A stretch of DNA of 64,000 nt from Sphingobacteriales bacterium (GCA_014763615.1 JACXVB010000011.1:1-64000); one strand, 5' to 3'. Counted from the first letter of the stretch, positions 43,945 through 54,769 are shown. Made by a program: numbers and translations. The notes: generated by a model not told the origin, from the letters alone.

Positions 43945-46899
43945 ATGGAACTGATATTAAAAAATGATTTGCCCCACCAGGTAAAAGCATACACGGCCAT
44001 AGCCAATGTGCTCAGTAACGATTTAATACAGAAGAACAGTCTGTATTATCAAAACCCAACACTGTTGATAGACAGGCAGGCATTGATGACCAATTTGGCC
44101 TTAGTTCAAAAAGACAATAACATACCTGCTGAGTACAAAGCATTCAATGAAATTGGCAGCTACCTCAATCTGGATATTAAAATGGAAACCGGCACAGGTA
44201 AAACCTATGTGTACACGGCTGCCATGTTTGAGCTGCACAAACGCTATGGCATCAATAAATTTATTGTGGTAGTGCCCACACTGGCCATTAAAGCGGGGGC
44301 TAAACAGTTTATGCAGGATGGCTATACCAAGCGGCATTTCAAAGATCAATGTGGCTACGGTACAGAGTTAGATGTATTGGTGCTGGAAGCTACCAAAAAG
44401 AAAAAGGGCAAAAATTACTTCCCCGGAGTGGTGAGAGAGTTTGTTGCAGGTAGTAGCCAGAATACCAATAAAATCTATGTATTGCTCACCAATATGAGTT
44501 TGTTGGGCGGCACTTCCAAATTGCTTACAGATAGTTACGATTACGGTGTAGAAGGCTTTTATAAGCCCATTGAAGGTATTAAAGCCACCAAGCCATTGGT
44601 GATTATTGACGAACCACATCGTTTTAGTAAAACACAAAAGGCATACGAGTTTATCGAGAAAAACATTTGTCCGCAGGCCATCATTCGTTTCGGAGCAACC
44701 TTTCCTGAAATAGAAACCGGAAGGGGAAGGAATAAGATAAAAAGGAAAGATTATCACAACCTGTTGTATGATTTGAACTCATTTCAGGCTTTTAACCAAA
44801 ACCTGATTAAGGGCATTGCCAAAGAACACTTTGAGCCCGTAAGCCAAAGGCAGGATAAGGTTAGGATCATGAGTATTCAAAGCAAAACAGCCGTAAAGTT
44901 TAATCTTATCCAGCAAGGCGGCCCAACCAAATCTTTTGAGTTGAAGAAGGGCGATTCTTTGGGCTTGATAGCTACTGAATTAGAAGGAATTATTATTGAA
45001 GGTATTGCTACCAGCACGGTTGAATTGTCCAACGGTCAGGTAAAGTCTACAGGTGAGGAATTTAGTACAGATATTTATTCAACCTCCTATCAGGAAAGCA
45101 TGATTCGCCTGGCACTGGAACGCCATTTTGAAACAGAACGCATCAACTTTACAAGGAACAATAAAATAAAAACATTAGCCCTGTTTTTTATAGATGATAT
45201 TTATTCGTACAGGGTTAATGAAGGGCAGGAAAAGCAACCTTATCTGAAAGAAACATTTGAGCGTTTGCTGTTAGAAAAAATAGATGCCGTGCTACCTACC
45301 TTAAATGAGCAGGAGCAGGAATACAAAGACTACTTACAGGCTTCAAAAGCTGATTTGAATGCTACACATGCAGGATATTTTTCGCAAGATAACAGCAGTT
45401 CTGATGAAGCTATAGCCCAGGAAGTACAGGAAATATTGTACGAGAAGAAGAAGCTGCTTGCTATCAAAGATGAACAGGGCAAGTTTATTACACGCAGGTT
45501 CCTTTTTTCTAAATGGACATTAAAAGAAGGATGGGATAATCCCAATGTATTCACTATTGCCAAACTAAGAAGCAGCGGTAGCGAAAACAGCAAAATACAG
45601 GAAGTGGGAAGAGGTTTGCGTTTGCCGGTAGATGAATATGGTAACCGTATTTCCAATGAAGAATTTAAATTGAATTATGTCATTGATTTTACGGAAGCAG
45701 ACTTTGCAGAGGAATTAGTAAGAGAAATTAATGGCGATTTACCACAAGGCTTTACCATCACTGATGAAAAGTTAGCTGAGGTAGCTGCCAAAAGAAATAT
45801 GGATGTTGACGATTTGTTTGTTGAGTTACTCAGCAAGAAATTTATTGACCGCAATAAGAACATTAAAGCCGAGAATATTGATTCATTCTTTGAAGAGTAT
45901 TCTGAGTTTACCGCTGGCTTGCAGCAAGGCAAGGTAGAAGACCGCAACAAAAAAAAGGAACGCAAAATAAAAATCAGAAAAGCGGTTTACGATGAATTAA
46001 AAACCTTGTGGGAAGAAATAAACAGCAAGTATATTTTGCACTACGAGAGAGTTGAACAGAATTACTTCCTCTTCAATGAGTTATTGGGTTTACTCAAAAA
46101 CGGTGTTTTCTCAGACACTTACATTACCAGCAGGAGGGAAGAATTGAATACAACCGGCTCAAGGGCTACAGTGAATGAAGACTCAGGGGTACAGTTTAAG
46201 ATAAGCAAGCCATTGCCGTATAATGAGTTCTTAAAGCGTATCAGCCGCCAAACAAATCTGTCCATTCAACTGCTTCATGCTGTTTTAGCAGAGTATGCAA
46301 AAGAAAACAACATTTTGCCCGATAGAATCAATGAGCAAAGTGCTGCCAATTTTGTAAAGCTCTTTCATGATTGGAAAGTGGAAAAATTGAGTGGCAGGTT
46401 CAGTTATTCAAAAGCAAACCTTCCCGTGAAAGCAACTGCACTCACTTTTTCAGATGGTACGCCCAAATCTGAAATTACACAAGGGGTAATAGGAACAAAA
46501 TTTATTGAGGGTACTCCATCTGAGAAATATTTGTATGATGTGTATGCCTTCGATTCTCCTTTAGAAAAAGACAATTTGCTGGTAGATGGTATTCAGGAAA
46601 TAATTGTGTACGGTAAAATTCCAAAAAGCAGCATTGCTATACCTACTATCACAGGTCAGTCATACAGCCCTGATTTTATGTATGTAATCAAAAAGGATAA
46701 TGGAGAAAAGATTCTGAATGTAATTGTTGAAACAAAAGACGTAGAAAATCAAACTTCTCTCAGGGGTATTGAACAAGCGAAAATAGATTGTGCAAAGGTG
46801 TTTTTTACCCAATTAACTATTGATGGGTATAAAGTTGAGTTTCAAACCCAATTAAATAACAAAAAAATCAGGCAGATAATTGACGAGGTTCTGAATTAA
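43945..46899 (+). CDS. res: Type III restriction endonuclease subunit Res
   Basis: 984 residues from the ATG at 43945. An open frame extends to 43852, but that part is translated repeat R2 and is rejected. SF2 helicase motifs: Walker A ETGTGKT about residues 80-86, DEPH about 220, and the QEVGRGLRLPV motif VI near 550. The C-terminal nuclease domain has SPDFMYVI (PD near 909) and IVETKD (ExK near 929). It cuts DNA when two unmodified sites are engaged with ATP hydrolysis. It pairs with Mod upstream. Confidence 0.9.
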   Translation: MELILKNDLPHQVKAYTAIANVLSNDLIQKNSLYYQNPTLLIDRQALMTNLALVQKDNNIPAEYKAFNEIGSYLNLDIKMETGTGKTYVYTAAMFELHKRYGINKFIVVVPTLAIKAGAKQFMQDGYTKRHFKDQCGYGTELDVLVLEATKKKKGKNYFPGVVREFVAGSSQNTNKIYVLLTNMSLLGGTSKLLTDSYDYGVEGFYKPIEGIKATKPLVIIDEPHRFSKTQKAYEFIEKNICPQAIIRFGATFPEIETGRGRNKIKRKDYHNLLYDLNSFQAFNQNLIKGIAKEHFEPVSQRQDKVRIMSIQSKTAVKFNLIQQGGPTKSFELKKGDSLGLIATELEGIIIEGIATSTVELSNGQVKSTGEEFSTDIYSTSYQESMIRLALERHFETERINFTRNNKIKTLALFFIDDIYSYRVNEGQEKQPYLKETFERLLLEKIDAVLPTLNEQEQEYKDYLQASKADLNATHAGYFSQDNSSSDEAIAQEVQEILYEKKKLLAIKDEQGKFITRRFLFSKWTLKEGWDNPNVFTIAKLRSSGSENSKIQEVGRGLRLPVDEYGNRISNEEFKLNYVIDFTEADFAEELVREINGDLPQGFTITDEKLAEVAAKRNMDVDDLFVELLSKKFIDRNKNIKAENIDSFFEEYSEFTAGLQQGKVEDRNKKKERKIKIRKAVYDELKTLWEEINSKYILHYERVEQNYFLFNELLGLLKNGVFSDTYITSRREELNTTGSRATVNEDSGVQFKISKPLPYNEFLKRISRQTNLSIQLLHAVLAEYAKENNILPDRINEQSAANFVKLFHDWKVEKLSGRFSYSKANLPVKATALTFSDGTPKSEITQGVIGTKFIEGTPSEKYLYDVYAFDSPLEKDNLLVDGIQEIIVYGKIPKSSIAIPTITGQSYSPDFMYVIKKDNGEKILNVIVETKDVENQTSLRGIEQAKIDCAKVFFTQLTIDGYKVEFQTQLNNKKIRQIIDEVLN

Positions 46900-46945
46900 C
46901 AGGCAAAACATGATTACTAACTAATAGTGAAATTCTTAGTGTACT

Positions 46946-49006
46946 ATGCAAGAACAAAACCTATTCTTCAACATTCTCACTTTTGACTGGCCAAAGCAGC
47001 CGGTTACTTTTTATTTTCATGAAGAAGAACAGGATAAGTTTCCACGTATTCACAGGTCATTATTCCCGAAGCAAATAGCCGACATTTTCCCGCAGGTCGT
47101 TACAAATCCGGCCAAAGAGTTTATATCATGTGCCTTCACAGGTGAAGCCGAGGGCTTCACACCGTTGGATATAGATTTCAAAACGGACAATCCTGACCTC
47201 ATCAAGCGTTTTTACAACAAGCAGATTGGTTACTACTTCCGTAAAGTCAGGGAGAAGATTGTAAAGGTCGGTTTCATCAAAGAGAATCAAATTTGGTTGC
47301 CAGTATCAAAGGAATCAAATGCTCAATACAGCGTTTATGATAAATATACCCTCAAGGTCCAGCTTTGCACCGTATCAGGTTTTCCTGAGATTCACCTGTC
47401 TTATGATGGTAAATCAAGAGTGAGCAAAAAAAGCATTGCCCTACTGATACAAGACATTGCCCCCGAAAACTTTAATTGGGTACTGTATGAGAACCAGCTT
47501 TGGAAGTATGAAACCCTGGACAAGAAGGAAGATATTGATTACAATAAAGCATACCCTGTTTTAGGCAGAAGATTAAAAACTGCTATGGGCTTTCCTACGG
47601 AAGCCCCGCCACGTCATAACAGGTACACCGAATACCTCAGGAACATCGAGAAATTCTACAAGGACTATTTAGACACCGATTCGTTCCGGGAGTTTATACC
47701 ACTTCACACCACAGGATTATTGCCCGTAAACACTACAAGGTTAAACTACACTTCACCTGATAGCAACAAGTTGGCATTTGGCACCGGTCAGGATATTGTG
47801 CCGTTTAACGGAGTGAAAACCTATGGTCCATTCAAAAAAGCTCCTTACAATAAGGTGCATTTGTTTTTTATCGTCCATCGGGATGATATAGAAACGGCCA
47901 AAAGATTAAAAACCTATTTCCAGTCAGGGCTGAAATTCTTCAAAGGCTTATTCGATTTCTCCAAAGTGCTGTTTCACACCAGTGAAGGATTCAGCATAGC
48001 CTTTGCTGACAGAGAGAATCCCGTAGAGGAGATTGAACAGAAGTTATCTCAGCGTACCATCGACCCCGATGTAAAATACATTGCAATTTACATTACCCCA
48101 TACAACAAGTACGAAGCCGACCTACAGAAGAGAGAAATTTACTACAAAGTGAAAGAACTGTTGTTGAAGCGAAGAATTACTTCTCAATGCATAGAGGCAA
48201 ATAAGGTAATTGAGCAAGGCGAAAATTATGTGTACAGCCTACCAAATATTGCTGTCGCAATATTGGCCAAGTTAGACGGCATTCCGTGGCGTTTGAATAC
48301 CCCCATCAGGAATGAGTTGATTGTAGGTGTAGGAGCATTCAAGCACATAGCAACGGATGTACAATACATTGGCTCAGCTTTCAGTTTCAACAACACAGGC
48401 GGATTCAATCGGTTTGAATACTTCATGAAGCATGAAGTGGATGTATTGGCCGGTTCTATTTCCAGGGCCATCAGAGATTATGCAACAGTCAACAACAGCC
48501 CCGACAGGCTAATCATTCATTTCTACAAAACCATGAATGAGAAGGAGCTTGAACCCATTGAAAAGGCTTTGGCTGATTTAGGGCTGGATATACCGGTTTT
48601 TGTAGTCACCATCAACAAAACAGAATCCGAAGACATCGTTTTGTTCGACAGGAACTGGCCGGAATTAATGCCCATGAGTGGCACGTATGTGTATATAGGA
48701 GAGAACAGGTATTTGCTTTGCAACAATACCCGTTATTCCGCTGCCGGATTCAATAAGAATGATGGCTTCCCCTTCCCGATCAAATTAAAAATTGATTGCA
48801 CAGACAAAACACAATTAACAGAAACTAAAGTGGTAAAAGAACTCATAGACCAGGTATATCAGTTCAGCCGCATGTACTGGAAATCAGTAAGGCAACAAAA
48901 CTTACCGGTAACCATTAAGTACCCCGAAATGGTGGCCCAGATAGCTCCCCATTTTGATGGCGATGAAATACCGCAGTACGGCAAGGATAATCTTTGGTTT
49001 TTGTGA
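46946..49006 (+). CDS. Prokaryotic Argonaute, PIWI catalytically inactive
   Basis: 686 residues, long-pAgo size. The MID 5'-phosphate pocket is intact: Y399-x3-K403, Q414 and K442, with the same spacing (+4, +11, +28) as the YK-Q-K set of RsAgo. The PIWI domain ends with QNLPVTIKYPEMVAQIAPHF and the C-terminal LWFL typical of pAgos. By eye against TtAgo, catalytic D478 aligns with G463 (ELIVGVGAF), D546 with Y527 (LIIHFYK) and D660 with E661, so guide-directed cleavage is not expected. It probably binds a nucleic-acid guide and signals to partners. It is followed 27 bp later by the sacsin-like gene. Confidence 0.88.
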   Translation: MQEQNLFFNILTFDWPKQPVTFYFHEEEQDKFPRIHRSLFPKQIADIFPQVVTNPAKEFISCAFTGEAEGFTPLDIDFKTDNPDLIKRFYNKQIGYYFRKVREKIVKVGFIKENQIWLPVSKESNAQYSVYDKYTLKVQLCTVSGFPEIHLSYDGKSRVSKKSIALLIQDIAPENFNWVLYENQLWKYETLDKKEDIDYNKAYPVLGRRLKTAMGFPTEAPPRHNRYTEYLRNIEKFYKDYLDTDSFREFIPLHTTGLLPVNTTRLNYTSPDSNKLAFGTGQDIVPFNGVKTYGPFKKAPYNKVHLFFIVHRDDIETAKRLKTYFQSGLKFFKGLFDFSKVLFHTSEGFSIAFADRENPVEEIEQKLSQRTIDPDVKYIAIYITPYNKYEADLQKREIYYKVKELLLKRRITSQCIEANKVIEQGENYVYSLPNIAVAILAKLDGIPWRLNTPIRNELIVGVGAFKHIATDVQYIGSAFSFNNTGGFNRFEYFMKHEVDVLAGSISRAIRDYATVNNSPDRLIIHFYKTMNEKELEPIEKALADLGLDIPVFVVTINKTESEDIVLFDRNWPELMPMSGTYVYIGENRYLLCNNTRYSAAGFNKNDGFPFPIKLKIDCTDKTQLTETKVVKELIDQVYQFSRMYWKSVRQQNLPVTIKYPEMVAQIAPHFDGDEIPQYGKDNLWFL

Positions 49007-49033
49007 TTAGTAAAATCTAAAGCAGAATTTGAA

Positions 49034-52000
49034 ATGAATGCTAAGCAGAGAATAGAAGCCTTCTTAAAGGAAAACAATATAAAGGGCAACCGATTTATAG
49101 GTCGCTGCATATTAACAGAAAGGGGTAATCTCATCCTTGGCGATATAATATCCAAAGATGGTCACGTACAACTTCTTAAAGCAAATGGTGATAGAATTAC
49201 CATTAATGCAACTAATTCCACATTTGAGTTTTTAGAAGGTAAGTTTTACGAGTTCAGCGTTTATATACCGGCACCTAATGCCAATGGAAAAAGTATTGTG
49301 GTGCTTGATCTGCAATTTAACTTACCATCAGAGTCTGACATCAACTCAAAGGATATTATTTTAAAAGCAAAAAGGGAGTCGCAAAGCAAGGTTTCTCTTG
49401 CAGATTATTTATTGAGAAGCAATGTGGCAAATAATCGCTTTTATGGCAGATGTGTTCAGTTAGAAAGTGGGCAAAAAATGCTAAATGATATAATATCAAA
49501 AAGTGAGGGGAATTTATTGTTGAGGGATGATGGAGATAGGTTATCAATTTACATTAGTAATATAGATTTTGATTTTGAAGCTGATCAATATTATGAGTTC
49601 TCAATAAGAGTATTTTATAAGGGAGTTAATAGGGACGAGATTATTTCAGTAGAAATGAACGAAAATCTTCCCGTAAAGTTGGATATCAATCCATACAGAG
49701 AGATTACCCGGTTAAGATATGAAAGGTTAGACAATCCGGAAGCAAATCGAATGATTGCACATTTGATGCAGGAAATCGGAAAAGGACTCTATTCGTCAAA
49801 GCAACGAATGATATTTGAATTACTTCAAAATGCTGACGATACTCCGGCAGGTGATATAGTAAGTTTTCATATAGATGCATATTATGATTACTTTTTAGTG
49901 ATGCATAACGGAGTTCCGTTTAATCAGGATGACGTTGAGGCAATTACAAGTGCAGCAGAAAGTACGAAGCGGAACGACAAAAAGAAAACAGGTTACAAAG
50001 GGATTGGTTTTAAATCTGTATTTACGGATAGCGAAGAAGTCATTATTAAATCTGGAGGCTTCCTTTTCACTTTTAAAAGGAATCATACTGCTTACAATAA
50101 TTTTGACACATTCTACTTTGGCAAGAAACGGTATCAGGAATATCCTGCTTTGTTAGAGGAAGACAAATTGAAATATGCAAAGCAGCGTAGAACATTTAAT
50201 GGTAATACTGACATACCCTGGCAGTTAATACCAATATGGTTAGAAGAACTGCCACGAGAACTCAACGAATCAAGGCTTGCTAGGTATAATAACAATGTGG
50301 GCTTTGCTATTAAATTTGGTAGAGAGAAAGTTCAGGATTATCTGGAAGCAGTAAACTACTTTGTAGAAAAGCCGCATTTCATGCTGTTTCTCAGGCATGT
50401 AAATCTCTTTAAATCTTTTAAGAATGCGGTTACAGTTCGTAAGTCAGGCGAAGAAATTGTAACAATTGAAAAGATTACTCTCAATGGAGAGAATCTTAAA
50501 TTAATTTATTACAAGCATTTAATTGATGATATACCTGTAAACGACAAGGCACTTTCAGAAGAGGGAATCGCCATTTATAAGAAGGAAAAAGTGAATGAAT
50601 ACGGAGAAGTATCACACTACTTCAGTTCAGATGAAGAAGGTAAACAAGTAATTGAATCTATACCTCCGAAATTAGCTGCATTTGAAGTGACATCCATTTC
50701 TTTCGCTGCTCCCATTATAAATGGAAATATTTCATGTGAACCGGCATATCTAACTGGCAAAGCTTTTTCAAGTTTCTATACTTACCTTCCCATGAAGGAA
50801 ACACGGATTCAGCTGCCGTTCTTAGTCAATGCTGACTTTGTGCCATCCTCAAACAGAGAAGAACTTCAAGGGGATAATCAATGGAATGAGTATGTTATTT
50901 CTAAAATTGCATTTAACCATATTCGCTTTCTTCGTCAAATAGCAAATCAATCAATCGAATCTGGTCGTTTTGAGCATGAGTACCTTTCCCTGCTTTTGAG
51001 TAAATTGTTAGAAGATGATTCCTCTATACAATTACTCATTGGGAAGTATAATGACGTATATGCTCAGTCTTTACAGGTTGTCCCCTTTGTAATATCAGAT
51101 AAAGAAACCCTAATTACAATTTCGGAGGTAATTCTTGATGCCACTGGTATCTCTGATGTACTCGGAAGCAATTTATTTTATCAGATTGCCGCAACGGAAA
51201 AGCATCTTCCCCATCCTTCAATCAATGCAAAATATTTGAATTATGCTTATCTGCAAATTGATAAGTATTCGTCTATCAATCTAATTGGTGATTTAAGTGA
51301 GGAAGGTAATTTGGAGGTATTAAAGCAGGAGTTATCAGCTTTAGAAAGCAAAAAGTATTTGAACTTTGTAAAGTGGTTAAATGAATTTTGCCAACTGTAT
51401 GTCGAGGATTCCGAATGGGTATTATCCTTCCCTTTTATTGTAGTTGATGGTATATGTTTATCATTCAATGACATACTCACTGTGGACGATATTTTTATCC
51501 GTTCTTATCGTACCAGACCGATTGAAAATATATTAGCTAAGTTGGGTTTTAAGTTATCATCTTTTTACATTGATGACTACAAATATTTGTTCGAGAAGAG
51601 TTGGCATATAGACTCTTATCTACACAAGGATATTAAGTTGTATGAACGAATAGCATCAAATACTAACCTATCACTACTTAGTCCAACAGAAAAGGCTAGT
51701 CTCATTTCATTTATTTCCTCTTTAAAAGGCATTGGAGAAGTTAAGTTTGCCAATAGCTTGCCGCTATTCAATACCCAGGTTGAAAAAGTTGGTTTAAAGC
51801 CTCTTGCAAGTTTGATTACCAATAAGTGCGAAGGGCTTCCGAAATGGCTATTGAAATTTGTAATAAATGAAGAAGAAGAAAATGCATTGTCTCAGGAATT
51901 TAGGAATTACCTGATTGATGAATCTAATATTCTTGAACTGCTTTTTTGTAATTCAGTTTTGTTTGAAGTAATAACCAATGGTTTGAGTTCAACTGATATT

Positions 52001-54766
52001 GAATCATTTTATGCCTATGTACTCAAACTTCATAGCGAACTTCCGGCAGATAAAGAACTTTCATACACAGGAATACCTTGGTTGTACGTGCCTGCTTTAC
52101 AGGCATTCCAATTGCCATCAGCTGTATATTGCCCGGATAGTTTATCGAATCTGCCTGCAGACAAGTACAAAGCAGTTTGCCCCGTAATTGAAGCAATAAC
52201 TAATGAATACACGGCTCATTCCATCTCTTTACCCCTTATTGAGAAGTTTTCTTTAGGTTGTAAGAAAGGGGCAATTGCAAAGCTCATTGCAAAATCATCG
52301 AAGCATTCTATCGAACAGTCAAATGATTTTCTTGATTGGGCTTCCAAAAACGGAGATAATTCTCTTTTGGAGTTACTACAATTTCAAAAAGAAGATGCTG
52401 AAATAGCGTTTAATCATGTTGCCAGCTGTAAGACATACTACACAAATGACAAAGAATTAATTGCTTTGATTGATGGTAGCCCCAATGGAAAAAGCACCCT
52501 GAACTTGTTGCCATCTGAACTTTACGATAAAACAAGGTCAAAGATAGGTTTAATAGAAGGTGAACAGCTAATTAACCACTTACTTGAAATTGGATTCGCA
52601 ACCTTATCATTTGTAACGCATGTTCGCAAAGTTAAGAATGAGGATACAGGTAGGCTTTTTGTTCAAAAGTTAGGAAGTATTGATTTGTCTTCTGAAATAG
52701 TCTACAATAAGGAGAGTGCTGAACATTTATTGTTTGAGTTGATAATTGATTTGGGAAAGGAGGATGACAAGTATTTTGATTCGTTAATCTCTAAAATCAC
52801 AATTGATGGGCATGGTCTTTCAAAGAAAAATATTTCAGATGAAGTTGTGTTTCGTTTTGCTGCTACGGATACAATAGCTGAGAGGCGTTACGTTTTGAAG
52901 TTATCTGAAATTCTACCTTCTTACAAGGATGAATCCGCTGCATTAACAAAGGTTATTGGAAACTTTGTCGACATAAAAAATACCGGGTCGTTAAGAAAGG
53001 TTTTTAAAACATCTCAGAAGAGAACAGAGGATATTTTCAATGAGCTTCATTCAATACAGCTCGATTGTTTATCGCCTCAACAAGTAATGTTCTTGTTATT
53101 GTACCAGGAAGACAAGCCAAAATTTGATTTCAAAAAGGGTAAGCCTGATTTCAGTGAGTATTATTTTGAAACGAATAGGACTGAATACGAAACACAGTGT
53201 ATGGATTTTATTTCGTTGCTATTTGCTCATAAGTACCCCTACTTTAAAGGGCGGTTTCATTTTAAAGACCTGACATTTCAAAATACAATCTTGGATAGTG
53301 ATTATGCTATAGAAAAAGAGTTAGCTCCTGCATGGCTTCAGAAATGGATGAACGATGAGGAAAAGGAATCGAAGTTGTCATTTCTAAATCTCTTAGGTTT
53401 AAATAAAGCCGATAGTCCTATTTTGTTGCTCCGCAAAGGGCTTGCTGAGAGAAATAGAGAAATTTTTCAAAAGGGCTTGGTGAATTTGGATAATCCCATT
53501 TTGTTGGGTAATACAATGCAATGGTTGCTAAGATTACAGACTGAAAAGGAGACTAAGTACGATAAAATATTCCTCAAAGATTTATATGCTAAACTTGAAG
53601 AAAAGAAGCTGCTGGGTATAGATGTTCCTTTGGCAGTGATGGTTGATTTAAATCCTGAATCTTATAAATTGGTAGTTAAGACTGAGGATAGCATTTTCCA
53701 TACTTTGAATGCTGGTTGGGGGGATTATTCGGCAGAGATATTTGCCTCAATTATTGAATCTGCCGGACATGTTATTGATGATGTATTGCCCGAGAGCCTA
53801 CACAAGTTTGTGAAATCAACTAATGAGAAAACTCTTATTGCAACGGATGGTGAAAAGATATTAGGAAATAGCACCCTCTTTTCAGAGCCGTATTATACGA
53901 AATGGCAGCATAGTGTTCAGTATCCTATTTACATCTATAATGGTGAATTATTGCCTAATAAGATAACTTATAGCAAAATATTCACAAAGTGCATTTTTCA
54001 AGGCAAGGTTTCCGTTGTGAGTAATACATACTGTGTCACATCTGATACAGCAGATGAACTGCCTTATCCGTTGAAAGGGGTTCTTCCAAATGATATTTAT
54101 ACTGATCTAATTAGAGTAAAGGATGAGTATCAGAATAAAAAACACAAGGAGCAATATGAAGTAAGTTATTCAAATGAAGAAGCGAATGCACTTAAACGAC
54201 TATTTGGTGATGAAATACCTCGTGGTTTTCATAAAGACCTGAATCTTGCTTCCCTAATCAAAGGTTTGATTTATTTGTCATGCAACGGTTATGACGTAAC
54301 GGAAGCTGAGGAGAAATTGAAGAATACACACGAATATTCACAATTATATCCGGTTTATAAGGCAGGTGTTGATAGAGAAATTACAAATGCTCTTAAAATT
54401 AAATGCAGGTCAGCTAAGTCTGGTTTGCTATACCTCCGTGCATCAAGTTGGCAGGAATTGGAGAACTCAAATACCTATTTGTATATACTTACAGGCAATG
54501 ATAATACTGATTGCCGATTATGTACTACCAGAGAAGAGGTCATACGAGATTCTAAAGCTGATTACAGGGTTTTAAGAATCGAGGCAGGGAATGGGGTATC
54601 AGATATTGATGATATTATTGAAGGTAAGTTTGATCCTGAAAATCTTTGGTTGATTATTCGTATGACAGACAAAAAGGAGTATAAGGCAATTTTTGAGAAA
54701 ATTAGAAACAGTGAATCCAGTGATACGATCTGGAATGTCAATATTGGTAACGAATCTGAAGATTAA
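49034..54766 (+). CDS. Giant sacsin/Hsp90-type GHKL ATPase with duplicated N-terminal domain
   Basis: 1910 residues, no signal or membrane segment. Residues 7-98 and 122-213 are a tandem repeat with an exact 115-residue offset (RFIGRC at 20/RFYGRC at 135; NLP at 96/211). The GHKL ATPase follows: E262-L-L-Q-N266-A-D-D269 (N box), HNGVPF at 291-296, and GYKGIGFKSVF at 320-330, the sacsin N-terminal form of the Hsp90 fold. The remaining ~1500 residues have no motif I can name. Similar ATPases occur in bacterial conflict systems. Composition is more AT-rich than the pAgo gene. It sits between the pAgo and helicase genes with gaps of 27 and 3 bp. Confidence 0.85.
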   Translation: MNAKQRIEAFLKENNIKGNRFIGRCILTERGNLILGDIISKDGHVQLLKANGDRITINATNSTFEFLEGKFYEFSVYIPAPNANGKSIVVLDLQFNLPSESDINSKDIILKAKRESQSKVSLADYLLRSNVANNRFYGRCVQLESGQKMLNDIISKSEGNLLLRDDGDRLSIYISNIDFDFEADQYYEFSIRVFYKGVNRDEIISVEMNENLPVKLDINPYREITRLRYERLDNPEANRMIAHLMQEIGKGLYSSKQRMIFELLQNADDTPAGDIVSFHIDAYYDYFLVMHNGVPFNQDDVEAITSAAESTKRNDKKKTGYKGIGFKSVFTDSEEVIIKSGGFLFTFKRNHTAYNNFDTFYFGKKRYQEYPALLEEDKLKYAKQRRTFNGNTDIPWQLIPIWLEELPRELNESRLARYNNNVGFAIKFGREKVQDYLEAVNYFVEKPHFMLFLRHVNLFKSFKNAVTVRKSGEEIVTIEKITLNGENLKLIYYKHLIDDIPVNDKALSEEGIAIYKKEKVNEYGEVSHYFSSDEEGKQVIESIPPKLAAFEVTSISFAAPIINGNISCEPAYLTGKAFSSFYTYLPMKETRIQLPFLVNADFVPSSNREELQGDNQWNEYVISKIAFNHIRFLRQIANQSIESGRFEHEYLSLLLSKLLEDDSSIQLLIGKYNDVYAQSLQVVPFVISDKETLITISEVILDATGISDVLGSNLFYQIAATEKHLPHPSINAKYLNYAYLQIDKYSSINLIGDLSEEGNLEVLKQELSALESKKYLNFVKWLNEFCQLYVEDSEWVLSFPFIVVDGICLSFNDILTVDDIFIRSYRTRPIENILAKLGFKLSSFYIDDYKYLFEKSWHIDSYLHKDIKLYERIASNTNLSLLSPTEKASLISFISSLKGIGEVKFANSLPLFNTQVEKVGLKPLASLITNKCEGLPKWLLKFVINEEEENALSQEFRNYLIDESNILELLFCNSVLFEVITNGLSSTDIESFYAYVLKLHSELPADKELSYTGIPWLYVPALQAFQLPSAVYCPDSLSNLPADKYKAVCPVIEAITNEYTAHSISLPLIEKFSLGCKKGAIAKLIAKSSKHSIEQSNDFLDWASKNGDNSLLELLQFQKEDAEIAFNHVASCKTYYTNDKELIALIDGSPNGKSTLNLLPSELYDKTRSKIGLIEGEQLINHLLEIGFATLSFVTHVRKVKNEDTGRLFVQKLGSIDLSSEIVYNKESAEHLLFELIIDLGKEDDKYFDSLISKITIDGHGLSKKNISDEVVFRFAATDTIAERRYVLKLSEILPSYKDESAALTKVIGNFVDIKNTGSLRKVFKTSQKRTEDIFNELHSIQLDCLSPQQVMFLLLYQEDKPKFDFKKGKPDFSEYYFETNRTEYETQCMDFISLLFAHKYPYFKGRFHFKDLTFQNTILDSDYAIEKELAPAWLQKWMNDEEKESKLSFLNLLGLNKADSPILLLRKGLAERNREIFQKGLVNLDNPILLGNTMQWLLRLQTEKETKYDKIFLKDLYAKLEEKKLLGIDVPLAVMVDLNPESYKLVVKTEDSIFHTLNAGWGDYSAEIFASIIESAGHVIDDVLPESLHKFVKSTNEKTLIATDGEKILGNSTLFSEPYYTKWQHSVQYPIYIYNGELLPNKITYSKIFTKCIFQGKVSVVSNTYCVTSDTADELPYPLKGVLPNDIYTDLIRVKDEYQNKKHKEQYEVSYSNEEANALKRLFGDEIPRGFHKDLNLASLIKGLIYLSCNGYDVTEAEEKLKNTHEYSQLYPVYKAGVDREITNALKIKCRSAKSGLLYLRASSWQELENSNTYLYILTGNDNTDCRLCTTREEVIRDSKADYRVLRIEAGNGVSDIDDIIEGKFDPENLWLIIRMTDKKEYKAIFEKIRNSESSDTIWNVNIGNESED

Positions 54767-54769
54767 AAT

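Noticed and set aside
46946-49006. PIWI-RE or short pAgo assignment
   Set aside because: It is too long for a short pAgo and has a standard MID pocket; the neighbours are not the DinG-like helicase and REase of PIWI-RE systems.
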